The notes beneath the pieces were generated by a model. The model had not been told where the DNA came from. It saw nothing but the letters and a program-made list of their open reading frames with translations, and ran no database searches. From contig CALOBW010000064.1 of assembly GCA_942491525.1 (NCBI GenBank), forward strand, positions 1-64,000: DNA of 64,000 bases, read 5' to 3'. A program made the position numbers and the translations under genes. Shown piece after piece: positions 8,734 to 16,238 of the stretch. The number at the start of each line of letters is the position of its first letter. Within the stretch, counting starts at the first letter, position 1. This stretch comes from CAYWBU01 sp942491525. GTDB taxonomy: Bacteria > Desulfobacterota > Desulfomonilia > UBA1062.

Positions 8734-10308
8734 TTACCAGCTTGATATTAGTCTGGCCGGTACGGTTGTATCATTGTCAAAGATTTGCGGCGAATGGGCC
8801 GGCAGGTCATAGTTGCGGCAGAAATTGATCACAGATGGCTGTGCGTAAAGTTTGGTCTCTTCTGCGCTGATCCAGCTGTCGGAGTCAAAGTTGGCCGGGG
8901 CAAAGGGTACGAACTCCTGAGGCTTGGCAGTGATCAGGGCGTGGTTCTCGCCGCCAATTCCCTGCAGCAGGAACTCTGTGTAGAGGCTGTATTCATAGCT
9001 GCCGCCGGCCAGAGATGTCTGCTCGGCATCAGCAGCTGTCAGCACGATGGTATTGATGGGGGCTGATCCTTTGAGTGATTTATCAAAGGCGGCATCGGTG
9101 TCTTCCAGGTCGGCCGGCCAGCTGGCATAGGGCAGGGTTTTGGGTTTTCTGGCCTGGTCAGGCTGGGGGTTAATCAGGTATGCGGCGGCATCGTTGAAGG
9201 TGCCGCTGTAACAGGAGTCCAGAATGACAAAGATGTTAGCCAGGTTTCCGGCGGCGGCAAATTTCTCAAGTTCAGCCTTGAGGTCACTGTCCTCCAGCCA
9301 TGAGGTTGCTGTGGTCGGTTCAAATGGGGTAAAAGTGACCAGATAATCTTTTAACCCGTGGCCTGAGTAGTAGAATATGAAGGCGTCTTCGGGATTGAAT
9401 CCGGTCGATGCAGTATTTAGTGCTGCAATGATCTTGGTCTTGGTTGCATTGCTGTCTGTCAGCGTGACTATGGTGGCATCCTTCCACATGGATGACTTTT
9501 TGAGGATGCCCTCTAATCCGGGCAGCGAGGTCGTTCCTCCATTTACATCATTTACGCAGCTGTCCAGGTCATTATCACTGCCGTAGTAGTCATTGATGCC
9601 GACCAGCAGGGCGCGGTTGTTGCCGTATGTGTCAGTTGCCGTGCCGACGTCGTTACCGTCAGAGACCAGGATGTTGATATTACGTTTTCCGCAGGTGATG
9701 TCAGTGTATGAGAGAATGTAGTCTCCGGAGGCCTTTTGGGTGTCATCAAGCGTGCAGCTCATGAGTTTTCCGGCGTTAAAGAGTAAAAAGTCATCCGCGG
9801 TCAGTGCGTTGGGTGCAGCTCCGCCGGTTACTTTAATTGTAAATCTGACCAAGGGGAAGGCAGAGATGTCTTTGCTGGAAATAACAACGTTGTAATTTCT
9901 GGTAGTGATGTCGATATATTCAATCTGCCTTAAGACCTGAGCTTCTTTGCCGAGGGCATCTTTGGCCTCAATCAGAATATTATTGTTGCCGGCGGCCAGG
10001 GTCAGCTGATGCAGGAAGTCGCCATCGCTGTTCACGTGGACGCTGACCCCATTGACCTTGGCTTCACCGCCGACCTTTTTGGTTGATGAGAGCATCTGGT
10101 AGATGTTGCCGGAGATATCAAGGGTTGCGTCAGTGGTAACGCCTCCATTGGTTAATCCATTGGAGAAGGCAAGACTCTTGTCGGGCAGGGTGACGCTGCT
10201 GTTGGCTCCGGCGCCCAGCAAAGCTAGAATCGGGTCGTCATCATCTTTAGAACATCCTGAAATAATTAATAATAGAATAAAGATCGGCAATAAAAGTTTC
10301 TTGTGCAT
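8734..10308 (-). CDS. Lipoprotein caspase-family (C14) peptidase 2
   Basis: 524 residues, ATG preceded by AGGAGCAACT. Lipobox ISGC (Cys19). It has an extra N-terminal module absent from its neighbour: residues of about 84-130 (KVNGVSVHVNSDGDF ... GNNNILIEAKD) look like a glucodextranase-B/Big-type beta domain. The shared Ig-like prefix follows (AFPLV at 150, DFLLFNAGK, TCGKRN), then the caspase domain from LLVGINDY (234) with His317 (YYSGHGLKD) and Cys366 (VILDSCYSG). The C-terminus again has a D-S-D-S-W-I-x-x-E loop like the neighbour. Both catalytic residues are present, so it should be an active extracytoplasmic cysteine protease. The pair arose by duplication; domain gain or loss at the N-terminus distinguishes them. 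Confidence 0.85.
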   Translation of the reverse strand: MHKKLLLPIFILLLIISGCSKDDDDPILALLGAGANSSVTLPDKSLAFSNGLTNGGVTTDATLDISGNIYQMLSSTKKVGGEAKVNGVSVHVNSDGDFLHQLTLAAGNNNILIEAKDALGKEAQVLRQIEYIDITTRNYNVVISSKDISAFPLVRFTIKVTGGAAPNALTADDFLLFNAGKLMSCTLDDTQKASGDYILSYTDITCGKRNINILVSDGNDVGTATDTYGNNRALLVGINDYYGSDNDLDSCVNDVNGGTTSLPGLEGILKKSSMWKDATIVTLTDSNATKTKIIAALNTASTGFNPEDAFIFYYSGHGLKDYLVTFTPFEPTTATSWLEDSDLKAELEKFAAAGNLANIFVILDSCYSGTFNDAAAYLINPQPDQARKPKTLPYASWPADLEDTDAAFDKSLKGSAPINTIVLTAADAEQTSLAGGSYEYSLYTEFLLQGIGGENHALITAKPQEFVPFAPANFDSDSWISAEETKLYAQPSVINFCRNYDLPAHSPQIFDNDTTVPARLISSW

Positions 10309-10362
10309 AGTTGCTCCTGCTAGTTTGAATGCAATATTTATAGCATAGACCAGTGGGCCGGT

Positions 10363-10857
10363 CTATTCCTTGTCCTCAAAATCAGATGAGTCGCCGGACT
10401 GGGTCAGTCTTGGTGGCGTGAAAACTTTGCGCACCAGGGCTTTGACGCCGGTCTCGGTCTGCTCGACCTCAACTTCGGCCTCCTGCATGACCATCTCCCA
10501 GGTGGCTGCAAAGCCGGGGGCTTTGGCCAGCATGTTGTGGATGGCCTTGTCGTAGACATTCAGCAGGCGCAGCTCGGCGCGGCCGGGTTTGTGCTGCAGG
10601 GTCTTAATGGAGATGCGCAGGTTTTCGTTCTCATTCTTCAGTTTGGTCAGCTCATCGTTGCGGGTGCGGTGGCCTTCGGCATCGATCTCCATCTTGGTGT
10701 GCAGGTGCTCTTTAAGTCTGGTCAGTTCATTTCTGTTCTCGCGGACCTTTATGATACCCTTGAGCCAGGCAATGAGCGCCACACTCAGGCCAATTACCAG
10801 CCCGAGCACGAAGGGATTTTTTAGTATTTCAAAAATAAAATTCAGGAAATCATTCAT
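10363..10857 (-). CDS. Membrane-anchored coiled-coil protein
   Basis: 164 residues. One N-terminal membrane helix (about residues 14-32, NPFVLGLVIGLSVALIAWL) is followed by a charged helical region (about 35-90) with heptad-like Leu spacing (LTRLKEHLHTKMEID, LTKLKNENENLRISI), so a coiled coil projecting into the cytoplasm is likely. The C-terminal part is acidic. It resembles YhcB-type small anchored coiled coils in outline only; I do not recognise the family. It sits between the caspase pair and the GNAT gene, all on the minus strand, with short intergenic gaps. Confidence 0.6.
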   Translation of the reverse strand: MNDFLNFIFEILKNPFVLGLVIGLSVALIAWLKGIIKVRENRNELTRLKEHLHTKMEIDAEGHRTRNDELTKLKNENENLRISIKTLQHKPGRAELRLLNVYDKAIHNMLAKAPGFAATWEMVMQEAEVEVEQTETGVKALVRKVFTPPRLTQSGDSSDFEDKE

Positions 10858-10914
10858 GTAATAATCCTTTGAACCTCTTATCGGTATAGATTTAAGAAGG
10901 ATTTAATCGGATTG

Positions 10915-11760
10915 TCAATCAAGAAGCCGGGCTGCTTCATAGTTTTCAATTGCGATGCGGCTGGCAAGCCCCAGTTTGGTGTTGCGCCATGCCATCGGTC
11001 CTATGTCAATATGCAGAAATAGGGCCGTGACGGTCATTACCATTGAGGTGGACATGGTGCCCATGAAGAGCAAGGCGTCACCGCGTGTGTGGCAGTCAAA
11101 GTTAGGCGGGAATATTTTATGAGATAGGGCTGTGCTGTGTGTTTTTAATGAACCGGGGAAAAGTCCTCTGATAAAGAAAGGAAATCTAGGATCGAGGACA
11201 TCCCACTTGTTGCGATGCAGGTGGGTGTCGCGAATTTTAATTAAGCGGGCCGATGGACGGAATGAGTGGTCGCGGCTCATGAATCGGTATTTATAGATGC
11301 CCATGATCAGTCCTGGTGACGGGGTTGTGCAGATACCGACGATGCGTTTGATGCTTTGGTCGCGTGTCAGGCTTAGGCATGCGATTCGCCCCAGGAGGGC
11401 CGTCATTGTGCGTCCCAGATGGCGCCGACGGTGCTTGGGGGATACCATGAGTTCATCAGGTGAGATTATGCCATAGTTGAGCATATGCCAGGCGGACCCG
11501 ACGCAGAAGGCGGCTAGCTCTCCATTGTGGGTTGCATAGATCAGCAGGTCGCGTCCGCCTAGATATTCCTTGAAGTCCTGCTGGGCTCCCCAGCACTCAG
11601 CCTCCAGATCGGCGCAAGCATCAATGATCGGATCAATGTTTGGGGTAGTTTTGAGGTCAATAAGGTAGAAGTTGTAACGCCGGTTGCTGATCAGTAAGAA
11701 GCTGGGGTTATCGAGAAAAACAGGAGAGGTGGCCGGTTCGTGGTTGTATGAATGTTTCAT
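10915..11760 (-). CDS. GNAT-fold acyltransferase
   Basis: 281 residues from ATG at 11760, which follows GAGAGGTGG; an upstream TTG (11799) lies in a hairpin loop and is unlikely. The GNAT core spans about residues 25-180: strand LLIYATHNGELAAFCVGSAW, strand ending DELMVSPKHRRRHLGRTMTALL, the R-x-x-H-x-G acyl-CoA pyrophosphate loop, and a late strand RIVGICTTPS. A region of about 100 residues after the core (to the end) is unusual for a simple N-acetyltransferase, and includes a hydrophobic segment (TMSTSMVMTVTALFLHI). Substrate unknown. Its position beside secreted amide hydrolases and a CoA-ligase-like gene suggests N-acylation of an amine, which is inference. Confidence 0.65.
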   Translation of the reverse strand: MKHSYNHEPATSPVFLDNPSFLLISNRRYNFYLIDLKTTPNIDPIIDACADLEAECWGAQQDFKEYLGGRDLLIYATHNGELAAFCVGSAWHMLNYGIISPDELMVSPKHRRRHLGRTMTALLGRIACLSLTRDQSIKRIVGICTTPSPGLIMGIYKYRFMSRDHSFRPSARLIKIRDTHLHRNKWDVLDPRFPFFIRGLFPGSLKTHSTALSHKIFPPNFDCHTRGDALLFMGTMSTSMVMTVTALFLHIDIGPMAWRNTKLGLASRIAIENYEAARLLD

Positions 11761-11762
11761 AG

Positions 11763-11809
11763 CCACCTCTCGTCTGTGTAAGGTGTGAGAGGTGCGCAAG
11801 GCACCTCTC
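11763..11809 (-). promoter_or_regulatory. Three-arm alternative hairpin over the GNAT ribosome-binding site
   Basis: On the minus strand three complementary arms follow each other: GAGAGGTGC (11809-11801), GCACCTCTC (11795-11787) and GAGAGGTGG (11771-11763). The middle arm can pair perfectly with the first (9 bp) or with the third (8 bp). The third arm is the Shine-Dalgarno site of the GNAT gene, 2 nt from its ATG. The two pairings are mutually exclusive, so the structure could act as terminator/attenuator or as an on-off switch for GNAT translation. There is no U-run after the first hairpin. Confidence 0.5.
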
Positions 11810-11817
11810 GGGTTTAG

Positions 11818-12993
11818 TTAGTTGTTGAAGGTAACCTGGTTGCCGATGATCTGAACTTCATGGGCGATCGGAGTGATGCTCTCAATCTCGCCATCAGCGT
11901 CAAATCCGATGGTGACTTCCAGGGCGCGGCCAAGTTCGGTTGCCGGTGTGAAATCGGTCTCCTGGATCAGGTTGCCCAGAGAGTATGCGATCACGCCGTT
12001 GTGGTACTTGACTGTGGGCTGGACTGTGTAAGTGTGGCTGTTAACAACCATATTGGCGCCCAGGTCCATGATTCTGTGCATGACGTTAATCTGGTCAGCG
12101 GTTGGGATCTCAGTCATCGGCTTGCCGGTGTGCAGGTCAACTACGATGAACTTTGCTCCCTGAGCCTTAGCTGATGCGATGGCGGTCTTAACTTTAGCTG
12201 CGCCGTCTTCGGTCAATTCGCCCTTGTTGTTTACATCAGCGTAGGCGATGCCGGAGGTTGAAGTCTTGATGCACTTCTCGTTGGGAGTGCTGACTGATTT
12301 GGTGCTTACCTTCTTGGCCTTGGAGCTGCTACCGCCCTCGAAGGCACCGAAAGCGATGTATGCAACCTTGTGGCCGCGAACATTGCCGATGATCGGAGCA
12401 TAGGCGTCGTCATAGTTGTAGCCGCCGCCGACATATCTTACGCCGGCGATATCCAGGTTGTAGATGGTGTTGTCAAACTCGGTCACGCCAAACAGGTCAG
12501 CATCGTTGGTGTGCTCATTGGCCAGTGATACAATATCAAAACCGGCGGCAGAAAGGCCTGTGGCAGCGCCCTTGTCGGCGATGTGGCTCTTGCCTGCCAG
12601 GGCATTGGGCGGGTTGTGTGAAATTACACACTCCAGGTTGGCGTAGGAAATGTCTGCGCCGCCGATGGCTTCTTTAACGCCTTCGCGCTGGAAGGGGTAG
12701 GTGAAGTCGCCGTTGCCCCAGCTGTGGGTGGCGGTGGCAACTGATCCGCCCAGGTTGATCGCTCCGCCAAAGAAGAGCGTTACGCTGTTCGGGTCACCTG
12801 AGGGGTCACCGAAATCAAAGCTGGTCTGGCGTTTGATGTAGTTTGTTTCATCTGACGGTGTGGCAGCTTGATCGCCGCTGCCCACGGTCAGAGCCACCGG
12901 GCCGTTGCTGCTTGATTTGTTACAACCGCTCAAGAAGCTGGTTGCAAAAATCAAAACCAGTAATATGCTGAAGATTGAATTAAATCTTTTCAT
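11818..12993 (-). CDS. CapA/PgsA-type metallophosphatase-fold lipoprotein, degenerate site
   Basis: 391 residues from ATG 12993, 9 nt after AAGGAG; TTG 13011 lies within that Shine-Dalgarno site. Lipobox LSGC. The fold follows PGA_cap (poly-gamma-glutamate capsule) proteins: FFGGAINLGG, ISYANLECVIS, FDIVSLANEHTND, GGGYNYDDAYAPI, VVDLHTG, VNSHTYTVQPTVKYHNGVIAYSLGN. Compared with the usual motifs GD(V/I)M, LANNH and GHHPH, the first Asp is Gly, NNH is NEH and HPH is HTY. Some metal ligands are therefore replaced, and catalytic activity is doubtful or altered. No other capsule polyglutamate genes are adjacent. It is probably a surface-anchored ligand-binding or altered phosphoesterase protein. 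Confidence 0.75.
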   Translation of the reverse strand: MKRFNSIFSILLVLIFATSFLSGCNKSSSNGPVALTVGSGDQAATPSDETNYIKRQTSFDFGDPSGDPNSVTLFFGGAINLGGSVATATHSWGNGDFTYPFQREGVKEAIGGADISYANLECVISHNPPNALAGKSHIADKGAATGLSAAGFDIVSLANEHTNDADLFGVTEFDNTIYNLDIAGVRYVGGGYNYDDAYAPIIGNVRGHKVAYIAFGAFEGGSSSKAKKVSTKSVSTPNEKCIKTSTSGIAYADVNNKGELTEDGAAKVKTAIASAKAQGAKFIVVDLHTGKPMTEIPTADQINVMHRIMDLGANMVVNSHTYTVQPTVKYHNGVIAYSLGNLIQETDFTPATELGRALEVTIGFDADGEIESITPIAHEVQIIGNQVTFNN

Positions 12994-13013
12994 TGTAATA
13001 GTCTCCTTCAAAA

Positions 13014-14711
13014 TTAAATCTCATCTGCGAGGTACTTGTTGTACAGTTCCTGAACCAGAGTGCTGGAGAGCTCTTCCAGGTTGGCGCTGCCGATAGTATT
13101 ATCAACCTCTTCAAAGAAGCTGTCCTGGAAGGGACGAGTGTTAGCCTGGATGGCGTCAAGCACGTACTTGTTGATGGTGTAGTCATCAGGACCCCAGATG
13201 GTTGAACCACCGTTTGATGAGTAGAGGTACTCGCCCAGGATCTCGCGACGGTTGGCTTCGCGGTTGATCATGCAGGTGTCATCCCAGTCGTAATAGATGG
13301 GGTTTTCAGGAGTTGAGTAGATGTCGATACCGTCAACATAAACCAGCGGAGAAACTTCGGTGCCGGCCCAGAAGGGCATGAATACAGTGGCTGAAGGCTC
13401 ACCAAGAGCGGCCCACATGGTGGTCTGGGCGGCATTTGCAGCGTCAGTGACACCATTTACAACTACGCTGCTTCTGGTGGCTGAACGGCTGATGCAGAAG
13501 GTTGAGCTGTAGTGGGCATAGTCATTGTCGTTGTCATTCTGGATGCCTTCGACGTTCATGGCCACTTCATAGATCAGGCTCTTGTAGTCGAGCGGTATTT
13601 CTGAGGTGTAGTTGCCCTCAGCGTCAGTGGCGGTCAGTGCGGCAAAGATTTCACTCATGCGCTCGTTGCGCTCAACGCCACCGTTGTGTTTGATGTAGCT
13701 GTTGTTGTTGGTGCGGTGGATATAGCCGGGGAAGACTGTGGGCTCAGTATATACATAAAGAAGCTCGCCGGTTTCAGGGTCAGTCATATGATCGCCGGTT
13801 TCGGGATCAAGTGCAGGCTCCTTGGTCTTCTTGAGCTTGCCGTAAAGGTTGGCGTCACGCTGGGTGACGGGCCAGAGGTCAGAACGGGTATAGGTCAGCA
13901 GTTCGCCAAGTTCGGTGGTCTGGATATCTGACCATTCGTAGGTAACCAGCTCGTCGCTGTCAAGAACCCACTTGAAAGTCTTCTGGACAAATCTGTACTC
14001 CATCTCGCGCTCGGTGATCTGACCGGTGTTGGCGTCAATTTTTCTGAACTTGAGGGGTGCACCATCGCTGGAAAGGCCGGGTTCACTGCCGCTTAGGCCG
14101 GTGTAGATTTCGTAGATGGCTGCGTTACCCTGGGCATCCATAGCCACAAAGTTACCGCTGATGGTGTAGTTGTTCTGGATACCGAAGTATTCGGCGGTAT
14201 TGGCGTGGAACTTACGCAGCAGGGTCTCGAAGCTGGCAAGGTCGGTGCTGAGCTGCAGGGCGGCTCTGATAAGCAGGGTGTTGCAGTTGTCGATCTCATT
14301 AAGAGGGTTGGTGTAGTCCTCGTAGACTGAGCTGACAGCGATGGCAAAGCCAGCTTCATTGACGCCGGCCGAGGGGTTGGTTGTGTCATCATTGGTGGTT
14401 GTGCCTGCAACATGGTTATTATCATTATAAACCATGGTATAGGCGCCGGCCGGTGATACGTAGTGATATCTGGGGTCCGGGTTTTCCCAGGTGACGGTAA
14501 CTGCCGGGAAGTTTTTGATCTCCTGGTGCCAGTTGGCTGACTCGTCACGGTTTTTGAAGATTGCCGGTGCGCCGTTATTGAATTTCTGCCCTGAGATAGC
14601 TGCAACGTCACAGGCATCAGCTGATGAGACCGGGATCAGGCAAGCCGAGAAAGCCATGGCCCCCATTACCAAAATGCTCGATAAGCGATTAACCATAGTT
14701 GAACAAAACAT
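13014..14711 (-). CDS. Secreted Ntn-hydrolase (C69/choloylglycine-like), long form
   Basis: 565 residues from ATG 14711, 3-6 nt after AAGGAGGAG; the longer open frame upstream has no ribosome-binding site and would bury the signal peptide. The signal peptide ends ...SSADA with Cys next (CDVAAISGQ). That Cys is the expected Ntn nucleophile, so signal peptidase I cleavage itself would expose it. The site is not a lipobox. An FKNRDES loop follows, as in linear-amide C-N hydrolases of the penicillin V acylase/choloylglycine hydrolase/C69 group. Further landmarks: AGVNEAGFAIAVSSVYE, GNFVAMDAQGNAAIYE (also found in the paralogue), HRTNNNSYIKH. Probable role: extracytoplasmic cleavage of N-acyl amides or dipeptides. 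Confidence 0.75.
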   Translation of the reverse strand: MFCSTMVNRLSSILVMGAMAFSACLIPVSSADACDVAAISGQKFNNGAPAIFKNRDESANWHQEIKNFPAVTVTWENPDPRYHYVSPAGAYTMVYNDNNHVAGTTTNDDTTNPSAGVNEAGFAIAVSSVYEDYTNPLNEIDNCNTLLIRAALQLSTDLASFETLLRKFHANTAEYFGIQNNYTISGNFVAMDAQGNAAIYEIYTGLSGSEPGLSSDGAPLKFRKIDANTGQITEREMEYRFVQKTFKWVLDSDELVTYEWSDIQTTELGELLTYTRSDLWPVTQRDANLYGKLKKTKEPALDPETGDHMTDPETGELLYVYTEPTVFPGYIHRTNNNSYIKHNGGVERNERMSEIFAALTATDAEGNYTSEIPLDYKSLIYEVAMNVEGIQNDNDNDYAHYSSTFCISRSATRSSVVVNGVTDAANAAQTTMWAALGEPSATVFMPFWAGTEVSPLVYVDGIDIYSTPENPIYYDWDDTCMINREANRREILGEYLYSSNGGSTIWGPDDYTINKYVLDAIQANTRPFQDSFFEEVDNTIGSANLEELSSTLVQELYNKYLADEI

Positions 14712-15092
14712 TAACTCCTCCTTCGTATGTTGACTTTTGTTATTTGGGTTAAGGAAAAAGGATAACTTTTGTGTTGCAGGCTCTCCCATCCCAATAAAAA
14801 CTAAATTTGCAGTATAGATAGCAAAAGGAGTGCCAGTGTGATTATTGCGGTTAAGTCATTGTAATAATTATGTCTATCAAGATAATTAGCTTTTGTAAAT
14901 ATATCCTGAATGGCATTGAGGAAAATAAGTTCACTTTATTTCTTGAGAAAAAGTTTTCCCTACTGATGTTGACTAATTTTGCGTGGTTAGTGTCAGAAAA
15001 CCATATGTAATCAAATGTAAATATTGGTATAAAAGTGTTAAGTGTAGTCGGTTTGGGAACTGCTGTAATATCGGTATGTAGCTGTGGTGAAA
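14712..15092. other. Gene-free AT-rich stretch
   Basis: 381 bases between the start of the long Ntn-hydrolase gene and the end of the flippase-like gene, both minus strand. It holds a sigma54-type promoter element at 14820-14835 (listed separately) that serves the hydrolase. No open frame above background and no clear terminator hairpin for the flippase gene. The base composition is distinctly AT-richer than the coding neighbours. Confidence 0.7.
14820..14835 (-). promoter_or_regulatory. Sigma54-type -24/-12 promoter
   Basis: The minus strand reads TGGCACTCCTTTTGCT, matching the sigma54 consensus TGGCACGNNNNTTGCW at all positions but one, with correct GG-GC spacing. Transcription would begin near 14809, about 100 nt upstream of the hydrolase ATG at 14711. 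The AT-rich region behind it (14836-15092) could hold an enhancer site, not identified. Confidence 0.7.
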
Positions 15093-16064
15093 TTATATCG
15101 AAGCGTCAGGTTGGCCCAGTAGAATATCCCCTTTCTTGAGGTAGTAGATGCCGATGGGGATGCGCAGCAGGATCAGGCTGGTGGAATAGGTGATGCTGAA
15201 GGCCATGATGGCGGATGGCGTGCCGTAGTCCTGGAAGAAGTAGAGCATGGCGGCCTGGATGGTGCCCAGTCCGGCCGGGGTGATGGGCAGGTTGCCGATG
15301 AAGAAGATGATCGGTACAAAGGCCATCAACGAGAGCAGGGGGATGTGGATGTTGAAGGTCTGCAGGCCGAAGTAGAAGAAGAGGCTGAAGGAGGCGAAGT
15401 AGAGCCCGCGGTAAAAGGCGATTGCCAGGTATGAGGCCGGCCTGATCTCGCGGAATGACTCCAGCACATTCAGGTTTTTGAAACTCCTGATAAACCTGCA
15501 TTCCGGCAGGTGCTGGAAGATGATGACATTGAGGGTGCCGGATATGCAGATGAAGGCGCTCAGGTACATCAGCAGGGTGATTGTGTGTGAGCTGTCCATG
15601 GTAAAGATGGCACCGATGGTGGCCATGAAGGTCAGGGCGATGATCTCAATAAAGAGGTAGAAGAGCATCAGGCTGGCGGTGCGTGTCAGCGGGATGTTGT
15701 GGCGCTGGTTGAGGGTAACAGCCATGCCGCCCACGCCCAGGTTGTAGTTTATAACCATCAGTAGATAGGTCAGGCCGCGCACGTTCATAATTTCATGATA
15801 GGGAATGCGGTGGCCGTAGTGCCTGAAGAGGGCGTGCAGGTTCTGGGAGTCGATCAGAAACCAGATGAAGATGAAGATGAAGATCAGCGGAAAGTAGAGA
15901 GTCAGGTTGGCCTGGGACAGCGCTTCAGCAAACTGGTTGAGGTCGATATTCCAGAAGATATAGCCCAGAATCAGCACTGCCCCCATCCAGCGGCCGATCT
16001 GGCGCATTGGATGTCTCGGTTCAGCCTTGACTGATTGGGCATAGTTATAAATTCTGCTCAGCAT
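15093..16064 (-). CDS. Lysylphosphatidylglycerol synthase TM-region / flippase-like membrane protein
   Basis: 323 residues with about eight membrane helices. The pattern is that of the UPF0104/MprF-N (AglD-like) flippase family: an amphipathic N-terminus ending in WMGAVLILGYIFWNIDLNQF, the conserved RGLTYLLMVINYNLGVGGMAV region, a middle helix group, and the diagnostic C-terminal PITPAGLGTIQAAMLYFF (normally P-x-x-P-G-G-L-G/xxE). These proteins move lipid-linked sugars or phospholipids across the inner membrane. The start ATG has only a weak Shine-Dalgarno. Position between two secreted amide hydrolases and before a CapK/PaaK-like gene suggests envelope lipid handling. Confidence 0.8.
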   Translation of the reverse strand: MLSRIYNYAQSVKAEPRHPMRQIGRWMGAVLILGYIFWNIDLNQFAEALSQANLTLYFPLIFIFIFIWFLIDSQNLHALFRHYGHRIPYHEIMNVRGLTYLLMVINYNLGVGGMAVTLNQRHNIPLTRTASLMLFYLFIEIIALTFMATIGAIFTMDSSHTITLLMYLSAFICISGTLNVIIFQHLPECRFIRSFKNLNVLESFREIRPASYLAIAFYRGLYFASFSLFFYFGLQTFNIHIPLLSLMAFVPIIFFIGNLPITPAGLGTIQAAMLYFFQDYGTPSAIMAFSITYSTSLILLRIPIGIYYLKKGDILLGQPDASI

Positions 16065-16205
16065 AAGTGACTCAGGTGATTCTAATTATTTGTTATAGTA
16101 AAGCAAGGTTGATGCCATGCCTTATGTTGCAGTGTTGCATCAAATATGCTTTGTTATCTGTGTATTATGCTGATTTGTAAAGTTTTGTGAGCTCTTTTGG
16201 GATTT

Positions 16206-16229
16206 GGGGTGGTAAAAAAATGCCACCCC
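16206..16229 (-). terminator. Weak hairpin after the second Ntn hydrolase
   Basis: 7-bp stem GGGGTGG/CCACCCC with a 10-nt A-rich loop, just past the stop of the minus-strand gene ending at 16239. No U-run follows, so factor-independent termination is uncertain. Confidence 0.35.
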
Positions 16230-16238
16230 ATTGCAGTT

